A stretch of DNA of 64,000 bases, from the NCBI GenBank assembly GCA_947496215.1, contig CANMCF010000005.1:62001-126000 (forward strand). The letters are read 5' to 3'. The notes under the pieces were generated by a model. That model saw only the letters and a list, made by a program, of their open reading frames with translations. It did not search any database and was not told the origin of the DNA. Shown piece by piece: positions 53,884 to 62,098 of this stretch (its first letter is position 1; the number at the start of each line of letters is the position of its first letter). A program made the position numbers and the translations under genes. This DNA is from an uncultured Bizionia sp. (GTDB lineage: Bacteria; Bacteroidota; Bacteroidia; Flavobacteriales; Flavobacteriaceae).

Positions 53884-53914
53884 CAAATATATAAATGAAA
53901 TTTTAGTTTTCAAA
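53884..53914 (-). promoter_or_regulatory. trp operon promoter (-33 TTTG, -7 TATATTTG)
   Basis: TATATTTG at 53884-53891 and TTTG at 53911-53914, spacer 19 bases, on the minus strand: a consensus Bacteroidota housekeeping promoter. It would start the transcript near 53877, about 11 bases before the leader ATG. Confidence 0.8.
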
Positions 53915-53975
53915 CCTTTTTAAAAAAAGATTCCCAAATATTTTCAGAAATCTTTTTATAATGTTGTTTTTTTAA

Positions 53976-54542
53976 TTAGAAAGACAATTCTACGCTTAAA
54001 TCAAATTCATCTGAAATCACTTTGTCTTTCAAGTTGTCATAGAAACTAGAAGAACCATATTTTACATTATGTTTTGCTCTATTAACTTTCAATTTGGCAG
54101 TTGCAGCTTTATCGGCAACCTCCATCTCGAAACTTATGGTACTTGTAAGACCTTTAATGGTCATTTCTCCAGTAACATCATATTTTCCATCTTTTCCTTT
54201 TACAGATGTCGTCTTGAAGGAAGCAGTTGGATGATTCTTCACATCAAAAAATTCTGGGGACTTTAAATGGCCATCCAAGTTGGCTTTGTTTTCACCGTCC
54301 AAATCCGTTGTGTTAATAGAGGTCATGTCTATTGTGAAATTGGCGCTTACCAATTTTTTGCCCTCAAAAGACAATGTTCCTTCTTTCAAGCCGATGGTAC
54401 CCTCGTGTTTTCCTGTTAATTTGTGTCCAGTCCAAGTGATCTTGCTATCTTTTACCTTCACATCCTTTTTAATGATCGATGTCGTAAAAGAGACTAGTGC
54501 CAATGCAAATACTATTACCAATGTGTTTTTAATTGTTCTCAT
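53976..54542 (-). CDS. YceI-family protein (periplasmic)
   Basis: A 188-residue YceI lipocalin-like protein with an ordinary signal peptide (cleavage near SFTTSIIKK), not a lipoprotein. Motifs: ITWTGHKLTGKHEGTI, HLKSPEFFDVKNHPTASF and GEMTIKGLTSTISF, the same order as in the paralog at 18062-18721. It lies 25 bases downstream of a MarR-type regulator on the same strand, so its expression is likely controlled by it. The ligand, perhaps a quinone or isoprenoid, is not known. Confidence 0.92.
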   Translation of the reverse strand: MRTIKNTLVIVFALALVSFTTSIIKKDVKVKDSKITWTGHKLTGKHEGTIGLKEGTLSFEGKKLVSANFTIDMTSINTTDLDGENKANLDGHLKSPEFFDVKNHPTASFKTTSVKGKDGKYDVTGEMTIKGLTSTISFEMEVADKAATAKLKVNRAKHNVKYGSSSFYDNLKDKVISDEFDLSVELSF

Positions 54543-54567
54543 TTTCTTAATTGTTGTTTGTGTTTAT

Positions 54568-55020
54568 TTAAATTCTAATTTTATCCAGTAAATCATTTAA
54601 TGTCTCCAGTTCTTCGTTCGTGAGTTGTTTTGTCAAGTTGTTTTCCTTTTCAATCAGTTCGACATTCAATTGTTCTATCAAATCCAATCCCCTGGATGTG
54701 ATTAGGATTTCGATCTTTCTTCTATTGCTGCTACAAGTATTTCTGGTAGCCAACTTCTTTAGTATGAGCTTGTCCACCAAACGAGTCGTATTGCTCATTT
54801 TATTTATCATACGTTCTTGGATGGTGCTCAGATTGGCAGGGTTTCCCCTTTGCCCGCGAAGAATCCTAAGTACGTTGTATTGTTCCATCGATAGATCGTA
54901 AGTTTTGAAAAAACGACTCAAATCCTCTTTTAAGATATTGTTCGTATATAGGATGTTGATAATTGTCTTCTGGGAAAGAGGCAATGGAATCGTGTTTTTT
55001 ATTTCTTCTTCTATTTTCAT
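54568..55020 (-). CDS. MarR-family transcriptional regulator
   Basis: A 150-residue winged-helix regulator. Start at the ATG 55020 (MKIEEEIKN); a TTG upstream is less likely. N-terminal dimerisation helices, then the wHTH (about 55-105): LSMEQYNVLRILRGQRGNPANLSTIQERMINKMSNTTRLVDKLILKKLATR, and the wing with NRRKIEILITSRGLDLIEQL. Members usually repress adjacent genes and release DNA on binding phenolics or on oxidation. It overlaps a promoter holding two 12-bp TTGT-N4-ACAA dyads, which are probable autoregulatory sites, and precedes yceI. Confidence 0.93.
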   Translation of the reverse strand: MKIEEEIKNTIPLPLSQKTIINILYTNNILKEDLSRFFKTYDLSMEQYNVLRILRGQRGNPANLSTIQERMINKMSNTTRLVDKLILKKLATRNTCSSNRRKIEILITSRGLDLIEQLNVELIEKENNLTKQLTNEELETLNDLLDKIRI

Positions 55021-55047
55021 TTGTTTATACAACTATTGTATGTACAA
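55021..55047. promoter_or_regulatory. Tandem 12-bp dyads (putative MarR operator)
   Basis: TTGTTTATACAA at 55021-55032 and TTGTATGTACAA at 55036-55047, each an inverted repeat with TTGT/ACAA arms, 15 bases apart. The second overlaps the marR -7 box (55045-55052) and both sit between it and the start codon. Confidence 0.7.
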
Positions 55048-55052
55048 ATATA
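55045..55052 (-). promoter_or_regulatory. -7 box of marR-yceI (TATATTTG)
   Basis: Exact TAnnTTTG match on the minus strand 25 bases before the marR ATG. Confidence 0.6.
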
Positions 55053-55076
55053 GTGTGATTATTGAAATCGAAACTA

Positions 55077-55084
55077 TAATTTTG
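55077..55084 (+). promoter_or_regulatory. -7 box of the TlpA-like gene (TAATTTTG)
   Basis: Exact TAnnTTTG match 46 bases upstream of the plus-strand thioredoxin-like gene. Confidence 0.5.
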
Positions 55085-55130
55085 TGTTAAATTTTAATTT
55101 AAGATTAAAAGAGAATGATAACTTCATGTC

Positions 55131-55619
55131 ATGAAAAGAATTCTACTGATAGCCATACTGATTATTTCTTCTTGCAAATCCGAGGATAGAGAAGTCGTCG
55201 AAGAGTTGAAGGTCTACGATTTTGATACATTGGAACCTCTATTGAATAAAATAGACGACAAGGTATATGTCATAAATTTTTGGGCTACATGGTGTGCACC
55301 TTGTGTAAAGGAACTACCTTATTTTGAAGAATTGAATGCCAACTACAAATCCAAGAAGGTGGAAGTGGTTTTGGTGAGTTTGGATTTTCCCAAGCAATAC
55401 GAAAAGAAGTTGAAACCTTATATCGTCAATAACAAGTTGATGTCCCAAGTAATCGCCTTGGATGACACCGATACCAATACCTGGATTCCCAAAGTAGATG
55501 AGAATTGGTCAGGAGCAATACCTGCCACCATTATATACAACAAGAACAAACGACGTTTTTATGAACGTTCCTTCAATTATGAAGAATTGCAAGAAGAAGT
55601 TAAGACCTTCTTGAATTAA
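55131..55619 (+). CDS. TlpA/ResA-like thioredoxin-fold lipoprotein
   Basis: A 162-residue periplasmic thiol-disulfide oxidoreductase. Lipobox IISSC with Cys15, then a thioredoxin domain with the redox motif WCAPC (C55, C58) and the cis-Pro region (SGAIPATIIYN). It probably reduces disulfides or cytochrome apoproteins. It is followed 69 bases later by another thioredoxin-fold gene. Confidence 0.93.
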   Translation: MKRILLIAILIISSCKSEDREVVEELKVYDFDTLEPLLNKIDDKVYVINFWATWCAPCVKELPYFEELNANYKSKKVEVVLVSLDFPKQYEKKLKPYIVNNKLMSQVIALDDTDTNTWIPKVDENWSGAIPATIIYNKNKRRFYERSFNYEELQEEVKTFLN

Positions 55620-55688
55620 AGTGTAATTTAGGTTTCAAAACATAGTGTTAGAGCAAATGAAAGCATTAATAATCGAAAACAATTAATT

Positions 55689-56309
55689 ATGAAGAAAATA
55701 GCAAAATTAATGATTGCCGCCATCCTAGTACTAGGAGTTAGTGCTTTTACGGATGGTAAGAAAGAGGCTGGTGATGGTTATAAGGTTGGTGACATCGCTA
55801 CAGATTTCAAATTGGAAAACATCAATGGAAAGATGGTATCCTTATCTGATTTTGAAGGCGCGAAGGGATTTATAATCACATTTACATGCAATACTTGCCC
55901 ATTTGCCGTGGCCTATGAAGATAGGATTGAGGCTTTGAACAAAAAATACGCCAAGCAAGGTTACCCGGTAATTGCAATAATGCCAAACAATACGGATGTA
56001 AAACCTGGGGACAATATGGAACAAATGAAGATAAGAGCCAAAGAGAAGGGGTTTACCTTTCCTTATCTAATGGACAAAGGTCAAAAGGTATACCCAGAAT
56101 ATGGAGCTACGAAAACACCACACATATATATATTGCAAAAAAGCAAAAAGGGTAATGTGGTCAAATACATCGGAGCCATAGATGACAACTCCAGAGATGC
56201 ATCGAAGGTTAAGGAAAAATATGTAGAGAATGCGGTTGATGCATTATTGAAGGGAGAAGAAATACAAGTAAAGGAAACTAAGGCAATAGGTTGTTCTATA
56301 AAGGTTTAA
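55689..56309 (+). CDS. Peroxiredoxin-like (AhpC/TSA-fold) exported protein
   Basis: A 206-residue protein with a signal peptide (VLGVSAFTDGK) and a redoxin domain. The redox site is CNTCP (C67, C70), a CxxC arrangement in place of the single peroxidatic Cys, so reductase activity is as likely as peroxidase activity. A third Cys is four residues from the C terminus (IGCSIKV). It probably works with the TlpA-like lipoprotein. Terminator at 56341-56363. Confidence 0.9.
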   Translation: MKKIAKLMIAAILVLGVSAFTDGKKEAGDGYKVGDIATDFKLENINGKMVSLSDFEGAKGFIITFTCNTCPFAVAYEDRIEALNKKYAKQGYPVIAIMPNNTDVKPGDNMEQMKIRAKEKGFTFPYLMDKGQKVYPEYGATKTPHIYILQKSKKGNVVKYIGAIDDNSRDASKVKEKYVENAVDALLKGEEIQVKETKAIGCSIKV

Positions 56310-56340
56310 CATATTAAACAAGAAATTTTGAATAAATTAG

Positions 56341-56363
56341 CCCGAAGTGTGTAACACTTCGGG
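56341..56363 (+). terminator. Terminator after the thioredoxin-fold genes
   Basis: A 10-bp stem (56341-56350 / 56354-56363) with a 3-nt loop and a T6 tract. Confidence 0.9.
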
Positions 56364-56393
56364 TTTTTTGTCGTCTATATCTTAAAGAAAAGT

Positions 56394-56401
56394 TAATTTT
56401 G
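56394..56401 (+). promoter_or_regulatory. -7 box of the rhodanese pair (TAATTTTG)
   Basis: Exact TAnnTTTG match 28 bases upstream of the first rhodanese gene. Confidence 0.5.
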
Positions 56402-56429
56402 CGTAACTTTACCTTTTAAAAACATAAAA

Positions 56430-56738
56430 ATGGCAGATTTATCTCAAGAGGCTTGGAGAGAGCAACTTAACAATGACAACAACGCAGTTATACTAGATGT
56501 TAGAACCGAAGAAGAGGTTGCAGATGGACATATTCCAGACGCTACGAATTTAAACATCTTCAAAGGTCAAGCATTCATCTATGAACTGGAATCCTTGGAT
56601 AAGGCGAAGAATTACTATGTGTATTGTAAATCCGGAGGAAGAAGTGGTCAAGCATGTGTAATAATGAATCAATTGGGTTTTGACAATACATACAACCTAG
56701 TTGGTGGATTTTCACAATGGGAAGGAGACGTGAAATAA
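56430..56738 (+). CDS. Rhodanese-like protein (cytoplasmic)
   Basis: A 102-residue single-domain sulfurtransferase. The active-site loop is YCKSGGRSG with C66; LDVRTEEEV and GHIPDATNLN are the two family blocks before it. No signal peptide. It would carry persulfide sulfur in the cytoplasm. Followed 19 bases later by an exported rhodanese, so a cytoplasmic/periplasmic pair is likely. Confidence 0.94.
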   Translation: MADLSQEAWREQLNNDNNAVILDVRTEEEVADGHIPDATNLNIFKGQAFIYELESLDKAKNYYVYCKSGGRSGQACVIMNQLGFDNTYNLVGGFSQWEGDVK

Positions 56739-56757
56739 ACTAAAAACATCATCAATC

Positions 56758-57156
56758 ATGAAACAATCATCAATTATCTTAAGCCTTTTACTAGTAATAT
56801 TTCTATCTAGTTGTACAAATCAATCCAATGGGGAAATAACAGTGATTTCTCCTGAAGAAATGGAAACACTCTTGGATTTGGAAGATGTACAATTGGTAGA
56901 TGTCAGGACAGAAAAGGAACACGAAACTGGACACTTGGAGAATTCCCAAAACATAGATTTTAACTCACCAACCTTTGACGAGGACATTAGAAAACTGGAC
57001 AAATTGAAACCAGTGATCCTATATTGTCAAGGAGGAGGAAGAAGTGCCAAGTGCGCCAAAAAACTGAAAGACGCAGGTTTTGTAAAGATCTATGATTTAA
57101 AAGGAGGCTTTTCCAAATGGCAACATGAGAAATTCGACCTTAAATTGAAATCTTGA
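56758..57156 (+). CDS. Rhodanese-like lipoprotein
   Basis: A 132-residue lipoprotein (LVIFLSSCTN, Cys19) carrying one rhodanese domain with active-site Cys90 in YCQGGGRSAK. VDVRTEKEHETGHLENSQNIDF precedes it. The loop GGGRSA differs from its neighbour's SGGRSG. Predicted to lie in the periplasm or outer membrane. Terminator at 57181-57214. Confidence 0.93.
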   Translation: MKQSSIILSLLLVIFLSSCTNQSNGEITVISPEEMETLLDLEDVQLVDVRTEKEHETGHLENSQNIDFNSPTFDEDIRKLDKLKPVILYCQGGGRSAKCAKKLKDAGFVKIYDLKGGFSKWQHEKFDLKLKS

Positions 57157-57180
57157 TAACCTATAAAGAATAAGAATATA

Positions 57181-57214
57181 ATAAAAAAGCCTTGTGATCA
57201 CAAGGCTTTTTTAT
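57181..57214. terminator. Bidirectional terminator (34-base palindrome)
   Basis: A perfect palindrome from 57181 to 57214, with AT-runs at both ends, between the rhodanese gene and the convergent HTH gene. Confidence 0.88.
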
Positions 57215-57238
57215 ATGACTATTTCTGGTATGCTATTA

Positions 57239-57658
57239 TTATCCAACTTTTTTCTTGATGGTATCCAAACTAGCTTGAATCTCATGTATGGCTTGGGTAA
57301 GATCACTTATTTTTTCATCTTGGGCCTTTAAAAAAGAATCTATTTTTTTCTCGGCAAGTTTCTCTATGATGCGTTCAATGTCCCCTTTTTCCTTTGTAAT
57401 GTAGTGGGACCTACTTTCACTTACCTTGTTTACCTCTACATCTTTATTGTATTTCTCTCCTTCTCCAGTCATTATCCAGTTCAAATTATATTCTGGATAA
57501 ACTTCAATTATTCTAAGAATCAAATCCACGCCGGGCGTACTTTTGTTTTTTTGAATAACATTGAGATAGCCACTTGTCTTTCCGATGCTTAATTCAAAAG
57601 AGCGCTGACTCCTAGAGACTTCCTTCTGTATTTCGATTATTCTATTAACTATCTCCAT
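57239..57658 (-). CDS. Helix-turn-helix regulator with C-terminal coiled coil
   Basis: A 139-residue protein. The N-terminal 70 residues resemble a phage-repressor-type HTH (RSQRSFELSIGKTSGYLNVIQKNKSTPGVDLILRIIEVYPEYNLNWIMTGEGEKY), a pattern frequent in Bacteroidota CI-like proteins. The rest (about 90-137) is a heptad-rich coiled coil for oligomerisation; there is no peptidase domain. Divergent from a small gene across a 130-base region with direct repeats. Self-regulation and regulation of the neighbour are likely. Confidence 0.85.
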   Translation of the reverse strand: MEIVNRIIEIQKEVSRSQRSFELSIGKTSGYLNVIQKNKSTPGVDLILRIIEVYPEYNLNWIMTGEGEKYNKDVEVNKVSESRSHYITKEKGDIERIIEKLAEKKIDSFLKAQDEKISDLTQAIHEIQASLDTIKKKVG

Positions 57659-57668
57659 TTATTGGATG

Positions 57669-57727
57669 CTTATAATTATCCTAATGTGTACTTATAATAA
57701 TTTGTATGTATAGAATATTATTTGTAT
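57669..57727. promoter_or_regulatory. Direct repeats in the divergent HTH promoter region
   Basis: CTTATAAT occurs at 57669 and 57691 (22 apart), and TWATTTGTAT at 57698-57707 and 57718-57727 (20 apart). Two helical-turn spacing suits cooperative binding by the HTH protein, but AT-rich DNA makes chance repeats possible. Confidence 0.35.
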
Positions 57728-57788
57728 TTTAGTACTCGCTACACCTCAAATGTACCAAATATTTACCTAGCAATCAATAATATATTTT

Positions 57789-58046
57789 ATGATAACCACT
57801 GAAGAAACAAGAAAACTGAAGGTCCATCTCAAAACGAATTACATAAAGGATGTCTTAAGGGAATTGGAAAATAAAAACATAACCAACAAAAACGGAGATA
57901 TATTTAGCGATACATACATAAGTGCCGTATTGAATGGGCGAAAAGAAAACTTGGACATCGAAGATGCCATCTTCAGGGTATACCAAAAACGTGTATATGA
58001 GTTCAACAAGAGGGAAAAAGAAAAGAATGTATTATTGTCTAAATAG
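57789..58046 (+). CDS. Small HTH-like protein divergent from the repressor-like gene
   Basis: An 85-residue, highly charged protein. The core (VLRELENKNITNKNGDIFSDTYISAVLNGRKENLDIEDAIFRVY) has a helix-turn-helix pattern in which GDIFSDTYISAVLNG could be the recognition element. No annotated family is certain. The divergent arrangement with a repressor-like gene recalls a CI/Cro switch, yet no phage genes surround it. Probably real because of its size, codon composition and start position. Confidence 0.65.
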   Translation: MITTEETRKLKVHLKTNYIKDVLRELENKNITNKNGDIFSDTYISAVLNGRKENLDIEDAIFRVYQKRVYEFNKREKEKNVLLSK

Positions 58047-58193
58047 GTACTATAATCTTCATATTCAATTTTGGTTGTCACATGAATTTTGATAGAAAAA
58101 TTGGTAGAATGATTATGGATGTATGAACGAACCTACTTGAAGCGATTGATGAAAGGTTGATGTATTGTTTTGAATGACCTCATGAATTTTTGT

Positions 58194-59561
58194 TCATGGG
58201 GTTTTCATTTTTAAAAAGGGAGGTTGGTCCTTTAATGGTACAACGAAATCATAAATGGAATCGACATTCTTCACTTTTGTCAAATCCACGGTTTTCGAGA
58301 TTAATGTTTGTGAAGACCTTCCATTCAAAGAAGCTTTGGAGTTTGCATAAATGGAAAGCGATTGCATGCCTCTACTTTTATATATGTCCTCCAGATATTT
58401 GCCATATTGCCAAATCATATCTGGTTGGAAACTCATCTGTTTTTCTTGAATGCTAGTTAGCCGTTTGGAAGGGTATTCAATCCATTGCTTGCCCGTAGCA
58501 TTGTCTTTTACCGTGTAAGTCACATAGCCATTTTTTTCCATTACCATAACGTGCCAGGCAAAGCGGAACCCATTTTCTGACCAAAGTACATTTTCCGTGA
58601 GGAAGTAATGACGTAATGGAAGGATAAATTGGATGATCAAGAAAACAAAAAGCATCGATTTTATGGCTGCCGAATTTTTTGGTTGAAATCCATTCCCCAT
58701 TGAATTGTTTTTTGCTTTTCTTCTGAATATTTGCCTCCATTCATCTTCTGTGATGAAGATTAGACTTCCAAAGATCATCAACCACGGAAACATTCCTATA
58801 TTGAACAGGAGATAGGTCAATATATGAAAAACAACTACTAGGCAGTAGGCAAAAGGTCTTGTTTTTCGTGTCCAAAGTAGAAAGGGGATTGTTAGATCGT
58901 ATAACATTCCGCTCCAACTAAATAGGAATGGGGTGATGTCATGTTCGAACAATTTCCCAATCAAAGGAAGATCGGTTCTGGCCTTCAACCAAATGTTCAA
59001 TGGCTGGGCTTCCAACAACCAATCCGATTTGAGTTTTGCAATGCCTCCAAAAAAATAGACAGTGCATAATTGTAGTTTAAAGATCATAATGGTCCAGATT
59101 GGAACAGTATTGCGTTTCAATGTTGAATGCATTTTACAATCCAATGCATGACTCCTGTTGGCAGGCACCCAAATAAGCAAGAAAGCCATTAGGGAAACAA
59201 AGTAATAATGATTGAGATACCAGGATTTTTCAATAAGTTCCAAATAGGTGAAGGATAGAAAAAAGAATATGGATGAAAATTTGTAAAACAATCCCAAGCC
59301 GATGCCAATAGCAGACAAGGCACAACAAATAACCACAACATACATCCCATTAACCCCCAATGGTTTTACCCATTCGAGATGTTGGTATGTAAAATGAAAA
59401 TCGGGAACAATGTAACAAGCTTCGATCCAGCCTTTGCAAATAAAACGAAATATGGAAAAAGCCATTAAAAAACCAAATGCCATTCTAAAGATGGCAAGTG
59501 GTAAAATTGAGGTTTGATCATTCAACCTAGTGATGGACTTTTTAATCCCCATCATTGTCAT
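58194..59561 (-). CDS. HTTM-domain (vitamin K-dependent gamma-carboxylase-like) membrane protein
   Basis: A 455-residue integral membrane protein with about seven hydrophobic helices in the first 300 residues and a soluble C-terminal third. Family blocks: LAIFRMAFGFLM near the start, YLNHYYFVSLMAFLLIWVPANR, KLQLCTVYFFGGIAKLKSDWL, SGMLYDLTIPFLLW and FHILTYLLFNIGMFPWLMI. It is the last gene of the imelysin operon, with a 20-base overlap with the preceding gene. HTTM proteins are often found beside imelysin genes; carboxylase activity is not shown for bacteria of this type. Confidence 0.9.
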   Translation of the reverse strand: MTMMGIKKSITRLNDQTSILPLAIFRMAFGFLMAFSIFRFICKGWIEACYIVPDFHFTYQHLEWVKPLGVNGMYVVVICCALSAIGIGLGLFYKFSSIFFFLSFTYLELIEKSWYLNHYYFVSLMAFLLIWVPANRSHALDCKMHSTLKRNTVPIWTIMIFKLQLCTVYFFGGIAKLKSDWLLEAQPLNIWLKARTDLPLIGKLFEHDITPFLFSWSGMLYDLTIPFLLWTRKTRPFAYCLVVVFHILTYLLFNIGMFPWLMIFGSLIFITEDEWRQIFRRKAKNNSMGNGFQPKNSAAIKSMLFVFLIIQFILPLRHYFLTENVLWSENGFRFAWHVMVMEKNGYVTYTVKDNATGKQWIEYPSKRLTSIQEKQMSFQPDMIWQYGKYLEDIYKSRGMQSLSIYANSKASLNGRSSQTLISKTVDLTKVKNVDSIYDFVVPLKDQPPFLKMKTP

Positions 59562-60666
59562 TGATTGTAATTGTAGTACCTATGGCATTTGCCATGTCCA
59601 CTTTTATCAAAACAAGTAAACCATTGAATGCATCTTGTAGGTCTATGACGTTTTGTGGAGTATCTTGCAGTTCTTGTTTCAAGCTTCCCGAAATCACATC
59701 TAGTTTCTCTTGACAATTGTCAAAACTGGCTTTAATTGCGTCATTTAGCGTTGTTCTATCTATTAAGTCCAAATAATCATTAAACCCCCAATTGATGGAG
59801 CCTTGATTGAAATTGCCAGTGTATAGGTTTTTCAATGCTGTTAAATGTTCCTGAATGATCAATAGTGAATTCTCACTTCTGCGAGCTTCGAGGTCTTCTA
59901 TGTTTATCTCGCCTCCATTGCCGTTACCAAGGGGATTGCCCAATTTGCTTATGATTATTTCTTCTATGAGTGTAACCATGGCATTGGTCAATTGATTTTG
60001 ACTCCCACTGATTCCATTCTCCAAGGACGATATGAAATCCGTTTTATGCATGGTCCATAACGTTTGCAACGCGATGGCTTTTATCTCCAAGTTTTCAGAA
60101 AGCGATAGGAGGTAGGCCTGTCTCCTTTCAAAATTGGGGTTTGTTGTGAATTGATCAAGTATTTCTTGATTGTTTTCAAAGGAAAACAATAGGTATTCCA
60201 TAGCCGAAACCCCCTTTGAGGAAGAGCCATTTCCTGCTATGAAATCTGCATCGATTGTTTCTGTCCCCTCAATGAAATTGTTTATTGTTTCTGTGTTGGT
60301 CGGCCATCTGTTTATTTCAAAGTGAATGAAGCTATCTTCAATAATTCCTAGATTGTACAATTCCAGATGCTTCCAGGTTTTTAGGGTGTTGACCCATTGG
60401 GTTTGAAGACCCTTTAGGTTTTCGATGTTTGGTTGTTGTACAAATGTTTGAGTTCTAGTTTCAAGCTCTTTTGTATTGAAGACAAATGAACTGTTCAACG
60501 GTGTTATGCCATTGATGTATACATTGTTCAATTGGGCTTCTCTGCGGTATTGGATTTGATATTCATCTTCGGAAATACCGTCTTTGTCACAGCTAACGAA
60601 GAAGGCAGCAATTAAGATGATGGAAAGAAATGTTATTGAAAGTGCTTTTATGTTTAAGATTTTCAT
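59542..60666 (-). CDS. Imelysin-like lipoprotein lacking the metal-site histidine
   Basis: A 374-residue lipoprotein (start at 60666, lipobox FFVSC with Cys26). The imelysin fold is suggested by INRWPTNTETINNFIEG and the GVSAMEYLLF segment, which corresponds to the GxHxxE motif of true imelysins; here S154 stands in place of His, with E157 kept. A helical C-terminal domain follows. It lies between the di-heme gene and the HTTM gene and is probably an iron-uptake-related partner that has lost the metal ligand. Confidence 0.85.
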   Translation of the reverse strand: MKILNIKALSITFLSIILIAAFFVSCDKDGISEDEYQIQYRREAQLNNVYINGITPLNSSFVFNTKELETRTQTFVQQPNIENLKGLQTQWVNTLKTWKHLELYNLGIIEDSFIHFEINRWPTNTETINNFIEGTETIDADFIAGNGSSSKGVSAMEYLLFSFENNQEILDQFTTNPNFERRQAYLLSLSENLEIKAIALQTLWTMHKTDFISSLENGISGSQNQLTNAMVTLIEEIIISKLGNPLGNGNGGEINIEDLEARRSENSLLIIQEHLTALKNLYTGNFNQGSINWGFNDYLDLIDRTTLNDAIKASFDNCQEKLDVISGSLKQELQDTPQNVIDLQDAFNGLLVLIKVDMANAIGTTITINDNDGD

Positions 60667-60667
60667 T

Positions 60668-62080
60668 TTACAATGATTTAATGAAATTGATGATTCTTTC
60701 TCGATCACTATTATTTAGGTTCATGAATGCATTTTTAGAATTCATGGCTTCACCATCATGCCATAATATGGCTTCTTCTATGTTTCGGGCTCTACCATCG
60801 TGTAGGAGGTTGCCATGACCATTAACTGTTTCGATCAGTCCAATGCCCCAAAGAGGAGGTGTACGCCATTCTGTGCCAGTTGCATCGAAGTCGGTGCTGT
60901 TATCTGACAACCCTGGTCCCATGTCATGCAAGAGCAAATCCGTATATGGGCGAATGGTTTGATTAGCTAGTGCTTGTATGGGGTGAGATCCAGTCTCTAA
61001 CTTGGGGACATGGCAAGCAGCGCATTCAATGCTATTGAACAATGCTTTGCCTTGAAGGATGTTTTGGTCATTGACATCTCGTCGTCCAGGGACGGCAAGC
61101 GTACTGGAATACAAAGCAACCTTTTCCAAGTTTTCATCAACTATTTCCGGTGTACCTCCATTTGCAAAATCATCACAGTTTACACCTGTAGGACAATTTT
61201 CGTCGGGAAACAGAGAAGATGTTATTCCCATGTCTCCAGAAAAGGCACCTGCGACTTGTTGGAGTATGTTGGGTTGATTGGCTTTCCAGCCAAAACGTCC
61301 AATTTTTGTAGATTGACTTTCTATGTCCCATACGTAATTCGGTTTTCCAGAAATACCATTTCCATCAATATCGGCTTCGTCTGCCAGACTCAACAAAGTA
61401 CTTTCCGGGATGGCTTCCAAAAGCCCCAAGCCTATCATTTGGTTTGCTACCCTGGGAGAAATTTGAACAGCACTGTCTACAGAGCCATAGGAGAGGTCGA
61501 CAAGTTCATAGGAAGGTACTCTTAGATTACGTGTAGCACCATCTGAATAGGTAACTGTCGTTGTGCCATAAATTACCTTGAAATGGCCTTCAGGATCCGC
61601 ATCCAAAATGGATTGATCTTGAAGTTGACCACCATAAGTCGGTTCAGGGGTATTAGCTCCTGTACTTTGTACACCAGCTATACTTAATCGTAACAACAAC
61701 CCATGATTTATTTCTCCGTCAAAATTCGGCGCTCTTCCTCTTCCATCCTTAAAGTGGCAAGAAGAACAGGATTTAGCATTGAAATAAGGGCCCAAACCAT
61801 CTCTAGCCGTAGTTGATGCTGGGGCTGTAACCCAGTTTTGATTGAACAATGAATTACCTGTAAAGAAAAACAAGGCATTGTCACCTTCCAAATTGGGAGC
61901 TTGAAAACCGAAAGCATTTTCGGAAACATCGAAAACGGTGGTATCTCCTCCAGAAAAGGCTTCTCCATCTTCAGCAATCAATGGTTCATAACTAGCTTCG
62001 TCATCTTTTTGACAACTAGGAAAAAGAAAGATGAACATTATGCTTAGGAAAATGAAATTGTTGTTTTTTAAGTATATCAT
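60668..62080 (-). CDS. Di-heme oxidoreductase (thiol oxidoreductase/DUF1111) lipoprotein
   Basis: A 470-residue exported protein with two c-type haem sites: C105-S-S-C108-H109 and C353-A-A-C356-H357. Lipobox FPSC with Cys23. Blocks GLGPYFNAKSCSSCHFKDGRGRAP, PQVANQMIGLGLLEAIPE (PRVANQMIG), WRTPPLWGIG and FLHDGRA-type (LLHDGRARNIEEAI) match the DUF1111 family. It probably handles electrons in the periplasm for iron import together with imelysin. The next gene (imelysin-like) begins two bases before its stop codon region, so translation is coupled. Confidence 0.93.
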   Translation of the reverse strand: MIYLKNNNFIFLSIMFIFLFPSCQKDDEASYEPLIAEDGEAFSGGDTTVFDVSENAFGFQAPNLEGDNALFFFTGNSLFNQNWVTAPASTTARDGLGPYFNAKSCSSCHFKDGRGRAPNFDGEINHGLLLRLSIAGVQSTGANTPEPTYGGQLQDQSILDADPEGHFKVIYGTTTVTYSDGATRNLRVPSYELVDLSYGSVDSAVQISPRVANQMIGLGLLEAIPESTLLSLADEADIDGNGISGKPNYVWDIESQSTKIGRFGWKANQPNILQQVAGAFSGDMGITSSLFPDENCPTGVNCDDFANGGTPEIVDENLEKVALYSSTLAVPGRRDVNDQNILQGKALFNSIECAACHVPKLETGSHPIQALANQTIRPYTDLLLHDMGPGLSDNSTDFDATGTEWRTPPLWGIGLIETVNGHGNLLHDGRARNIEEAILWHDGEAMNSKNAFMNLNNSDRERIINFIKSL

Positions 62081-62098
62081 AAATTTATATAATGAGTA

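Noticed and set aside
57239-58046. Type II toxin-antitoxin module
   Set aside because: The two genes are divergent rather than co-directional and neither resembles a toxin family.
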